From: Pythium myriotylum
Taxonomy: Eukaryota; Oomycota; Peronosporomycetes; Pythiales; Pythiaceae
DNA: 64,000 nucleotides
Assembly: GCA_023091665.1 (NCBI GenBank)
Contig: JALJCQ010000009.1
Coordinates: 2,170,001 to 2,234,000 of the forward strand
Direction of reading: 5' to 3'
Under the pieces are notes generated by a model. The model made no database searches. It saw only the letters and a program-made list of their open reading frames with translations, and was not told the DNA's origin. This document shows, piece by piece, positions 30,935 through 39,909 of this stretch. The first letter of the stretch is position 1. Every line of letters begins with the position of its first letter. A program made the position numbers and the translations under genes.

Positions 30935-32889
30935 ATGCTGGTCAAGTTCCCGATCATGGACCTCTCGGTCGGGCGCGACTGCTTCGCCATCTGCGGCGGC
31001 GGCGGCTCGCTCAAGTCCGGCATCCGCAACACCATCGTACGTCGCGAGAGCGCCACGCGCGCGCTCCGGAGACTCACCACGTGCCCGATCCTCGCAGGAC
31101 CTCTACCAGCTCTCCGAGACGGATCCCAGCGGCTTCGAGAAGATCATCACCGGCGACACGGGCCTCGAACTGGCGTCCGGAGTGGCCTTCTCGCTCGATG
31201 TTCGTGCATGCGCCTCTGTGGATGACCGGGAGGAAAGCAACTCACTTTTCTCTTTCGTAGGGCCAACTGATCGCCGTGTCCGTGAACGCGTCGTGCTGGA
31301 TCTACCGGCTCAACCAGGAAGAGAAAGCGCTCAAGCTGCTCGTCAAGTTCAGGACTGATTTCGCGGATGTCGAGAGCTCCCAGGTAACGATTCACTTTGT
31401 GGATTGCTGCGGAGGCGAGCTTGCTGACCCGTGCACTGCAGACGTCGGTCTGCTTTGTCGGAAACAGCACGCTCCTCACTGGAGGCGAAGACGGCGTTGT
31501 GCGCGTGTGGCGATTGAGCACGGAGCCGTCGCCGAAAGAGAGGGCTGCAGGTACGTCGAAAGCTCTGGATGTATCCACTCCAAGCGACAACGCAGATGGC
31601 CAAGACGAGCACAAGCACAAAGAGACACCGGCCTCCTCGCCTGACAAACCCACGCTGGGTGACATTGCTATCAGCGAAAGCCACATGGTTACGCTCACGC
31701 GCGAGTACCGAGGCCACACGAAGCGAATCCGGGAGATCCACGTGGAGCCCTCCCACCGGAATCTCGTAGTTTCCAGCTCGGAAGACCAGTCCTGCCATCT
31801 TTGGCGTCTGAACGAGTTTACTGCGATTTGCAAGTTTTCCAAGGATGACGCGGTGGATGTGGCGTATCAACAGCTAAAGCTGAAACCATTGGTCGGACCC
31901 AAGAAGCATCAATTCCGATGTGTGCGGTTCGCCAACGATGGGCGCTCACTATATACCGTACTCACGCCAGCGCGAGGAGACACATTACTGCTCAAGTGGA
32001 AGCCAAGCACTCGGACGCAAACAAGGGAGGACGAATGGCTTTGGGTCGTGGAAGCAGCTGCGATCGCAGGAGATCGCCCCGTTGGCAGTCTCTGCGTCAG
32101 CGCAGATGATCGTTTCGTGAGCACCGCAGCAGTAACAGGGGACGTTCGCGTGTACGATACGGCGTCACTGAAGCCTTACAAGAAGCACTCGGCTTTCGAG
32201 CACAACTTCGCGATCACGGGGATGGGCTTCCTACCTGCTCAGAGTAGAAACAAGGGCGTGGTGCATCTCGTGACCGGCGGTGCCGACAAGCAACTGCTGC
32301 GACACGACGTCCCGCTCGAGGGCGGAGCTGTCTCGTCCGGGTTCCAGTCGTTTGTCGGTCGTGTGATTGGGTTCTTCGCCGGTATCATCAACCTCGTGCT
32401 CAGCTTGTTCATGGGAACCTTGCTGCTCTTCGTGGCCCTGCTCTTCAGCCACGCGAACAATGGGTTGTTACTCGGAGGTCCGCTCAGTGGTGTTGACGAC
32501 CTCACAGAGCTTCGTGTCGAATCGCTGGATGCCCAGGTCACGCTCGGACTGACCTTGGCAGCGCTGGTTGTTACGTGGGCGAGCTTTCTAACCAACACGG
32601 TAGCCAACTCGCTCTTCTGGAACGGCGTGCTGAGCGTGGCATCGACGGCGTTGTCGTTCTATGTCGCCATCTCCCCGGATTTGCAGCTCCAGTGGAAGAC
32701 AGGCGACGCTCCCTTCGACGAGTTGCTGGGTGAGTGTGTTTCCCACTTGTTTCTTTGAGTCGTTGATGGGTCAGCGACTGTTCCACTGACTTTTCGAACG
32801 TCCGTCTAGACTACAAGATCTCAATCATTCTCGGTGCCGTCAGCATCGTCTTCTTCTTTTCCCACTCGCTTCTGGCCAAGCTTCGATGA
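30935..32889 (+). CDS. Sec12/PREB-like Sar1 guanine nucleotide exchange factor (five exons)
   Basis: Exons 30935-31036, 31098-31199, 31261-31383, 31442-32729 and 32810-32889 give 564 aa; the first three introns are phase 0 and the last phase 1. The cytosolic part is a WD40 propeller (RVWRL, GHTKRI, CHLWRL, VRVYD). The N-terminal ICGGGGSLKSGIRN is the glycine-rich K loop that in Sec12/PREB binds potassium and engages Sar1. Sec12 activates Sar1 on the ER to start COPII coat assembly. Instead of a single membrane anchor, the C-terminus has about four hydrophobic segments (IGFFAGIINLVLSLFMGTLL, LGLTLAALVVTWASFL, GVLSVASTALSFYVAI and ISIILGAVSIVFFF). The second donor (GTTCGT) is the weakest splice site. 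Confidence 0.85.
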
Positions 32890-33548
32890 GTGGAAGGGCG
32901 ACGCGAACCCATCGCTATCACTGGAATCTTGTGGGACGCATCATTTAGGGAGTGAAGTGCTACAATGTACCAACTGGATTTCCCATGGTCCCTGCGATCT
33001 ACTGAACCCTTCCAGGACGCTTCCGCCAATCTCTCCCCACGCGTTGATCTCAGCGACATCCTCCGCGCTGCCGCAGTATCCGGAAACTGAGACGCTGACA
33101 TGAGATCCATCTGCGCAGCGAAATGTGCGGTCACGCGAGTAATTCGCAAGAGGAGAGAGCGTGGTCCGGGACGTTGATCGAGTCGGACCAACTGAGTCTG
33201 GTCGCACCTATCCGCCCGTTCAAACCGATCAGCCATTTATCCATCTGTTTTGCGTTCTATATGTTTTGACGGAGGTCTTTCGGACAAGCCATCTCTCGGT
33301 GATCGGTCTGGTGGTTCCTAACATCATCGATTCGTAGAGGGACGTACACTCCGTGCCATGTTGTTTAATTGCGTGTGGTCCTTCTGGCGTGCCGGAAGCA
33401 GCAGTTCCTTGACGCTCTCTCCCCGGGAATGATGCAGTGCGGCCATCTGCTTCTACGGCCCGCGGCTGAGGAGGCGGCGCGACTGTCGACGGAAGGGCCA
33501 TTACCTATCACGCCCCCGTGATCCCAGTCCCTCCCTCACTAGGCGAAC
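32890..33548. other. Intergenic spacer, 660 bp
   Basis: Spacer between the Sec12-like gene and the first protease, presumably holding the protease promoter. No coding sequence, repeat or RNA gene seen. Confidence 0.4.
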
Positions 33549-34814
33549 ATGCAGGTCCCTCGTCTCGCGCTGCTGCTCGCGGCCGCCTGTGCCGCGGCCT
33601 CGTCCTCGCTCGCGTACGAGTTCTCGTCGGTCGCCGCCGGCGCCAACGCGCCCGTGGGGGGCGCCGCCAAGTTCACGGTCTCGACGGAGAACAGCCCCGA
33701 GTCGCCCGCCGACGGCGGCTACGAGGTCGGCTCGAGCGTCGCCGTGAACGCCGCCGACTACGCCATCACGCAGCCGTGCCAGGCGCAGAAGTGGACCATC
33801 ACGCAGAAGAAGGCCTCCTCCATCGCGCTCCAGTTCTCCTCCGTGTCGCTGCCACAGGGCGATGCGCTCGTGGCCGTCGCGCAGAACGGCGTCGAAGTCC
33901 CGGTCGCGACCGACGGCGGCGAAACCACGACGTCCGCCGTGCCCGGCTCGACCATCTCGCTCGAGTACCGTCCGTCGCCAAGCTGCTCGGCATCGGCCGC
34001 GAGCTTCTCGCTCGACAGCCTCGTGCTCCGCTACACGACGGTCGCCAAGGAGGCCGTCTGCGGTGTGAACACGATGCAGAACGTCAAGTGCTTCGCCAAC
34101 TCGACGCTCGCCGAAGATGCCAAGATGTACCAGCTCTCCAAGGCCGTGCTTCGAACGCAGCGCGTGCGTGAAGACGGCAAGATCGTCGTCTGCACGGCTT
34201 GGCTCTGGGGCAACAAGGGCCATCTCGTGACCAACAACCACTGCTTCTCGAGCCAGGCCATGGTCGACGCCGCCCAGTTTGACTTCGGCGTCGAGGCTTC
34301 CAGCTGCGCGGCCAAGTGCCAGCCAGGATCGTGCCCCATCACTCGCTCCATCAAGGGCAAAGCGAACGTCAAGTTCATTGCTTCGGACCCGACACTGGAC
34401 ATTGCATTGCTCCAGATCACGAGCTCAGCTGCTTCTGAGGTCGTGAGCACGTTCGGTTACCTTCGCATCCTCTTCGGCATGCCTACCGTTGGTGAGGAGA
34501 TTTACATCCCGCAGCACCCTGGTGGAGGCGCTCGCCAGATCGCGAAGACCGATGACGACAGCAACAAGTCCATCGCGACCATTAAGGCCGTGAACGCCGC
34601 CGTGGATGTGGACTCGACCACGTACACCGGTCTCATTGGCTACTCGGCGGACACGGAGAGCGGCAGCTCGGGCTCGCCGGTCATCAGCCGCTCGAGCAAC
34701 CTCGTGGTCGGTTTGCACCGCATCGGCTACTGCAACAACGCCGCAACGCCGAGCAAGTCGCTGCTGGCCTACCTGGTGCCGCTGGCGAAGGCCAACGACG
34801 GTCTTTACGCCTAA
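33549..34814 (+). CDS. Secreted trypsin-fold serine protease with CUB-like N-domain (paralogue 1)
   Basis: A 421-aa protein with a signal peptide (residues 1-22) and no membrane anchor. Residues about 75-165 form a beta-rich CUB-like domain (IALQFSSVSLPQGDALVAV). The C-terminal half is a V8/lysyl-endopeptidase-type chymotrypsin fold with an intact triad: His231 (VTNNHC), Asp284 (LDIALLQ) and Ser374 (GSSGSP). Cysteines suggest several disulfides. The mature enzyme should act outside the cell. It is paralogous to the genes at 37376 and 38813. Cleavage specificity cannot be assigned. Confidence 0.88.
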   Translation: MQVPRLALLLAAACAAASSSLAYEFSSVAAGANAPVGGAAKFTVSTENSPESPADGGYEVGSSVAVNAADYAITQPCQAQKWTITQKKASSIALQFSSVSLPQGDALVAVAQNGVEVPVATDGGETTTSAVPGSTISLEYRPSPSCSASAASFSLDSLVLRYTTVAKEAVCGVNTMQNVKCFANSTLAEDAKMYQLSKAVLRTQRVREDGKIVVCTAWLWGNKGHLVTNNHCFSSQAMVDAAQFDFGVEASSCAAKCQPGSCPITRSIKGKANVKFIASDPTLDIALLQITSSAASEVVSTFGYLRILFGMPTVGEEIYIPQHPGGGARQIAKTDDDSNKSIATIKAVNAAVDVDSTTYTGLIGYSADTESGSSGSPVISRSSNLVVGLHRIGYCNNAATPSKSLLAYLVPLAKANDGLYA

Positions 34815-34997
34815 GCCATATTCTCTTCGTGGGCTCTGTCAAGGAAGCAGAGCACTCCACGAGTTGATTACACAAGTAGATTTGGAATGTGGTGTAGAGA
34901 TCAAATGTAGTCTGTTTGTCATATGCATTGACATGAGCATCTATTGCATTCTTCATCTCCCGCCACCTCTTTACGTTGCACTGGCCAGCTGAAGACC

Positions 34998-37018
34998 CTA
35001 CGAACGTTTCCCTCTCCCACCGGCAGTAGATTGGGCCTTGTTCTTGTTTCCTCCCGTTAGGCCAGTGCGGCCTCCTCTTTGAGCCGCATTTGGCCCAAAG
35101 GTGCCGACTTGGGTGGTTCGCTTCCCGTTGAAGTTGCCAGCCTTTGGTGCACCCGGAATCGTCGTTGGAATGGGAATTGGCTTGGGTGCAGCGACAGGAT
35201 TGTTGGTGCGCATGTACAAGAGCAAGTAGGCGTTCTCGGCCAATGCGTTTGCCTCGTTAACTGAAAGCACGTGCTCATCGTCGTACCGGAACCATTGATC
35301 CTTGTTGTCCTTGCACATACTAGTGTAGTGGCCACCAACAACGAATTTGCCGTGATGCGAAACCACAGCAAACAGTTCGTATACTGGAGGATACCGCGTA
35401 AATCCACCGCTTCCGTCGTGTGCTTGTGCGCCGCTCTCGGTGCGGCATGTCGGTGATAGCACATCCACTGGGAATTCAAAGCTCGGAGGATACTTCACAA
35501 ACTGTTGAAGCTTTACAGGACCGAGTTCAGGGTGATACGTGAACCTCTTGATGTTGAGGGTGAGCACGGGAGGGAGTGCATCAATGCTTGTGATACGCTT
35601 CATCTGCGAGTCCTCGATGACTTCAACTTCAAACGCTTTTCGGATCAAGTCCTCAACCGTGTAGTTCTTCACGAGTGACTTCATAGTCGGAACACCTGGA
35701 ATCACAGGCAGTTCGTGGTCGAGGTTCAAATGCAAGCAATGAAATGGCTCAATTGTGATGGAACTCTGGCGCCCTTTTTTGAGCTCTGCACGAATAGCAC
35801 CTTTGAATAACCAGTTAATGGGAGATCGCGCTCCATCGACGGGGTTTTGGCGCAGAACCGCACTCTTCCCGCCCTTCCCAACTTCAGCCCATCCTTCGTC
35901 TGCGTCGAAAGCATTAGTATCTGGAGAATTATGGCTCGTATGCGTTTGAGCCACGTGTTTGGTTTGCTGCTCGCAACTCGCCGGCAGTTGGAGCCCACTT
36001 CGCTCGTACTCGGAGTGGAGGTAGTCCAAGAAGAACTCGAGAAACTCGAGTGCATCTTCTTGTTCGCCACGCGACTTCTGGAATGCGCTGAGCACGTCCA
36101 TAAAGTATCCACTGATCTTGATGGGCTTGGGAACTTTGCGCTGGATGTCGTTGAGTCCACTGCCGCCGAAGCGTTGAACTACCACAAATATCCAGCCAAA
36201 TCAGTATCATCACTTCCAAGCAATGCTCAAACCAGCAGAGCCACATACGCTGGGCAAGCGACGGCTCTTCGAACTCGCGTGTGAACGCAAGCATGTGCCG
36301 CCACACACGAAAACTCGACGACTTCGCGAGCAGATCTGGGGTCGCCTCTACTTTCGCCGAGATCTCTACTAGCAGGCTGGGCGCAAACGTAAGAACTCCG
36401 TCTCCTGTTCATGTACACGCGATCGACTCACTTCAGAAAAGGAGGGCAGGAGAGCACAGACTGCATAATCGCATTCTGGAAGCACGTGTTGCCCTGGTTC
36501 ATGAGCCCTCTGCAACCACTACGTGTAAGAGACTTGCTCCCGCCGAGATGGAGAGGAATGCAAATATCGCACCGTTTCTTCATTTCCTTCGCGGGCGCCG
36601 TCACATCGAGCTCTTCGAGCGCCTTTTGAATCGCGTCCTCGAACTCTAGCGGCACGAAAGCAGCAGGCGCAGCTGCGTTGGGTCCATTCGCCGCTGCAGC
36701 CTCGGTGGCATTCGCATTGCCCCACGCCGGGGCCGGCGCTGGCGGTGGCGGCGGTGGCTTGACGCCTAGCGCTGCAGCCCACGACATGGGTTTCGGCGGC
36801 TGGGTCTCTTTCGGGGCTGCATCCTCTGCGCCAAACGGGTGTCAGTCGGTGGGTTGAAGTGAAACTGCCGGCGGCTGGCAGCACGCACCGACGCTGAGCG
36901 CGCTGATGGCCTCCTCCTCGGTGAAGTCGCCGAACGTGATCACGGCGCCCGCGTCCTCGCGCGTCGCGGTTGTCGTCGGCGTCGCGGCTACATCTTGGCG
37001 CGTCGCCTGGACCGTCAT
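34998..37018 (-). CDS. USP10-type ubiquitin hydrolase with FGDF motif (four exons)
   Basis: Exons 37018-36889, 36825-36432, 36376-36249 and 36178-34998 give 610 aa. Donors are GTGCGT, GTGAGT and GTATGT, and splicing restores frame at each join. The USP domain has the Cys box [13 protein letters not shown] (Cys158), [15 protein letters not shown], and the His box VVGGHYTSM followed by WFRYDDEHV, so it looks catalytically competent. Order and the YLLLYMR end resemble USP10. Residues 29-32 ([10 protein letters not shown]) are an FGDF motif, which in animal USP10 binds the NTF2-like domain of the stress-granule protein G3BP. An Ala/Pro linker follows, and the C-terminus is Gly/Arg-rich. Expected role: cytosolic deubiquitination linked to translation or stress granules (inferred). 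Confidence 0.88.
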
Positions 37019-37375
37019 GCTCGTGAGCTGTCGCTCCCCCTTCAACTCGCCAAGCCACCCGCTGCAGCCATCTACCCCTATCGGTTCGTATCGGATCTTC
37101 GTAGCAGCAATCGGTTCGTATCGGAACCTGATTCCGTCGTGGCATTGCGGCCCGCGCTTACACCTGAGAGCCGGTCTGCAACAGATGGGGCCACCCCTGC
37201 GGAGAAGCGCTCTCTGGAGACAGTTGTTGCTTTGTGGCGTTCGGACGAAAGTCCCTCGCGTCCAGAGCTCTGGACTCTGGACTCCGGACGTTCCCCACTC
37301 TGGATTCGGTCCAGCATCCATCCCGCGTAACCTCCGGACGCGACGGCGGATACGGTACACTCACTCCCCCTCGCC
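37019..37375. promoter_or_regulatory. Divergent promoter region with 16-bp direct repeats
   Basis: A 357-bp region between USP10 (-) and protease 2 (+). It contains two exact copies of ATCGGTTCGTATCGGA (37080-37095 and 37110-37125), 30 bp apart and 60-110 bp upstream of the USP10 start. They may be regulator sites for the USP10 gene. Confidence 0.5.
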
Positions 37376-38674
37376 ATGGTCCCGGCCGTCTTGAAGAGGG
37401 CGCTCGCCTGCGCAGGGCTCGCGCTGCTGCCCCATGCGCACGCCTGGAGAGAGGTCGCCATGGCCGACATGGCCGACATGGCCGAGATGGCCGAGATGGC
37501 CGAGATGGGCATCCTCGACCCCGTCTCGAGCACCATCACGGGCGTCGTCGTCGGCAACTCGCTGCCCGTGACGAATGGCACGCTCACGGCCTGCAAGCCG
37601 CAGAAGTTCGAGTACTACCGCCGCAACGCGCCGTACGTGTCGGTCCACTTCTCCAAGTTCTCCCTCGCCGATGGCGACGTCGTGACCATCTCGAACGCCA
37701 ACGGCACGGAGGAGCGAACGATCACCAAGCCGCCCACCGCGACGTCGGGCTTCCAGTCGGACCGCATCCCTGGACCCACGGCGATCATCACCTTCACGCC
37801 AGGAGGGTGCTCGAACGCCGCTACGCTTCCGAGCGACTTCGGCTTCGAGATTGACGCGTTTAAGTACACATATGAGACAATCGCCACCAAAGAAGAGGCG
37901 TGTGGTGCCTCGAAGCAGTACGCGGCGGCGATTTGCTACAAGGGCAAGGCAGGCTACTCGCCGAACGTGTATAAGTCGTCTCTCGCTGTCGCGCGTCTAA
38001 TGATCACCAGCTCGGGTCCGACGACTGCCTGCACGGGCTGGCTTCTCGGCAGCCAGGGACACCTTGTCACCAACCACCACTGTATTAGCAACGCTGCTAT
38101 GGCGAACGCGACGAGCGTCGAGTTCATGGTCCAATCGCCCGCTTGTGACGAGTCGTGTCGCCAACTTGGTGACTGCCGTGACTACGGCAAGGTCGAGAGC
38201 GTTGGCACCGACTTCGTCTATGCGAACGAGAAGTACGACTATGCTATCGTCAAGCTGCGACGAAAGCCGTGTGTCATCAACGGGAAGTATGGCTTCCTCA
38301 GTCTCCGCAAGGCGGCACCTGTTGAGAATGAGAAGATCTACTTGGTTCACCACCCGAATGGTGGCGCGAAGATCATCACTGCCGAACAGGATATTGACAA
38401 TCTCGACAACGATCCGACCACGGGCAGCAGCGGAGTCACGGCTGCGGTCGTCGCCGCTGTCAACGACGAGAACAATCTCGGCGACTTCTGGACAAGCTAC
38501 TACGCGGACACGGAGCGTGGCTCGTCGGGAACACCAGTCATTAGCATGGACTCCCACCAAGTCATCGCCGTACACTCCAACGGTGCGTGTAAGAACAGTG
38601 GAGCTCCATCGCACCTCATCATCGCCGACATCCAGGCCAACAACATTGCGCTGCCTGCAGATGCGTTCGCGTAG
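37376..38674 (+). CDS. Secreted trypsin-fold serine protease with CUB-like N-domain (paralogue 2)
   Basis: A 432-aa paralogue of the gene at 33549, with the same order: signal peptide (to about residue 23), CUB-like domain (VSVHFSKFSLADGDVVTI), then a chymotrypsin-fold domain with intact His235 (VTNHHC), Asp288 (YDYAIVKL) and Ser384 (GSSGTP). A 9-bp repeat (ATGGCCGA[C/G], 37460-37507) adds five Ala-[Asp/Glu]-Met units directly after the signal peptide. The copy number may vary, and extra in-frame ATGs arise. It is predicted to be extracellular and active. Confidence 0.88.
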   Translation: MVPAVLKRALACAGLALLPHAHAWREVAMADMADMAEMAEMAEMGILDPVSSTITGVVVGNSLPVTNGTLTACKPQKFEYYRRNAPYVSVHFSKFSLADGDVVTISNANGTEERTITKPPTATSGFQSDRIPGPTAIITFTPGGCSNAATLPSDFGFEIDAFKYTYETIATKEEACGASKQYAAAICYKGKAGYSPNVYKSSLAVARLMITSSGPTTACTGWLLGSQGHLVTNHHCISNAAMANATSVEFMVQSPACDESCRQLGDCRDYGKVESVGTDFVYANEKYDYAIVKLRRKPCVINGKYGFLSLRKAAPVENEKIYLVHHPNGGAKIITAEQDIDNLDNDPTTGSSGVTAAVVAAVNDENNLGDFWTSYYADTERGSSGTPVISMDSHQVIAVHSNGACKNSGAPSHLIIADIQANNIALPADAFA

Positions 38675-38812
38675 ATTAGTGCACGGGACCAATTTTGAAC
38701 TTGACACGATGTTGTCGTTGTTTTTGTGCGTGAAATAAAACTCGAAAATTTTCGTTGACAAACAAAGATAGTGTATCAATGAATGAAAGATGTGCTACTC
38801 ATATAGTGAAGT

Positions 38813-39751
38813 CTACGTGACGGCAATGAAGTCAGTGACGAGTCTTTCGTGATCACGCAGGTCGTCTACGATGGCCTTCGTGGTCAGCGCAGCATTGCTG
38901 CAGCCACTGCAAAGATGGATTGCGACGATTGAGTAATCGGTAAGAGCCATCAAGGGAGATCCAAGAGCCGCCGAGTCCGTGGCCTGAGCTTTGTAGCTGA
39001 CGTAGCTCGAAGGAGTCGGAACTTTACATGCGCTGGCAGGCTCGAATTCACGCGTACGAATGAGACCTTCATCGTTGACGATCGCGATGTGCTTGCTAGA
39101 GATATCAGTGTAATGAGGCAAGTAGATGACTTCTTCCTCAACCGGCCCGCTTGCACGAAGGCGAAGAACTCCAAAGTATGCCGACATGTTGATCTCTTGC
39201 GAATTCATCTTGAGTATGGCAAAATCGAGCTGGCGGCTCAGATGGAAGAGCTGATTCTGTTCGAACACTCGTGTCCCCAGACAGTTCGTGAGTTCAATGC
39301 GAACGACTTTCGCGTCTTCGTCTTGTGGTAAGCAGCGCGCAGCGGTGAGAAAGTACGCGCTCGTTTTGTTTCCGAGCAGGGAGCCTGAGCAATGGATGTC
39401 GCCGACGACTATGCGGCCCACAGCTTGAACCGAGCGATGAAGTTGCCACGCAGATGGGCTCACATCCTCGCACTGCGGAGCAAACGATCGGTCGGCGTTG
39501 CAGCCGCAGCCGTCGCTTTCAGAGGGCGAGGTCGCTCGGTCCAGGGGCAAGAGCGACTCGCCTCGGAGTGCGCGGCGCTCAACTGGTACCGTCGACGCGT
39601 TGCTTGGGTTGGGGGTCGCTTGGGCAGTCGTGGAGGTGGGAGCCGCCTGGCGCATGAAGACCGACGCGTGCATGAGCAGGAGCGCCACGAGCCCCGACAT
39701 AACGATGCCGACGACGGCGAGCACGCAGATCTTGGCGCCACGCTTCATCAT
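38813..39751 (-). CDS. Membrane-anchored inactive trypsin-fold homologue (pseudoprotease)
   Basis: A 312-aa protein with an N-terminal hydrophobic segment (residues 8-28, after MMKRGAK) fitting a type II signal anchor or uncleaved signal, a Thr/Pro/Ser linker, and a chymotrypsin-fold domain from about residue 105. The catalytic His is Arg139 (TAARC where TAAHC is expected), Asp176 is kept (LDFAILKM), and the Ser position aligns with Leu263 (AALGSP against GSSGSP). It therefore should not cleave peptides. The reading frame is otherwise intact, arguing for a retained non-enzymatic role. It lacks the CUB-like domain of its neighbours. The start is the first ATG; the open frame extends upstream without one. 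Confidence 0.8.
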   Translation of the reverse strand: MMKRGAKICVLAVVGIVMSGLVALLLMHASVFMRQAAPTSTTAQATPNPSNASTVPVERRALRGESLLPLDRATSPSESDGCGCNADRSFAPQCEDVSPSAWQLHRSVQAVGRIVVGDIHCSGSLLGNKTSAYFLTAARCLPQDEDAKVVRIELTNCLGTRVFEQNQLFHLSRQLDFAILKMNSQEINMSAYFGVLRLRASGPVEEEVIYLPHYTDISSKHIAIVNDEGLIRTREFEPASACKVPTPSSYVSYKAQATDSAALGSPLMALTDYSIVAIHLCSGCSNAALTTKAIVDDLRDHERLVTDFIAVT

Positions 39752-39909
39752 GGAGCAAAGGGTCGAATGGCAGGGGGGAACTTCAACATTCGCGCACGAA
39801 CGTCCAAGGGAAACGAGCTGAAGGCCCAATCAGAGCGTTGCGATTCGCCAGGGGACCAATCACAGGAGGGAACGGACGGCATGAAATGGGTACGACACAC
39901 GATCTTACA

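Noticed and set aside
33501..34241. 246-codon minus-strand frame over protease 1
   Set aside because: Shadow of the GC3-rich protease gene; Arg/Gly/Val-rich without motifs.
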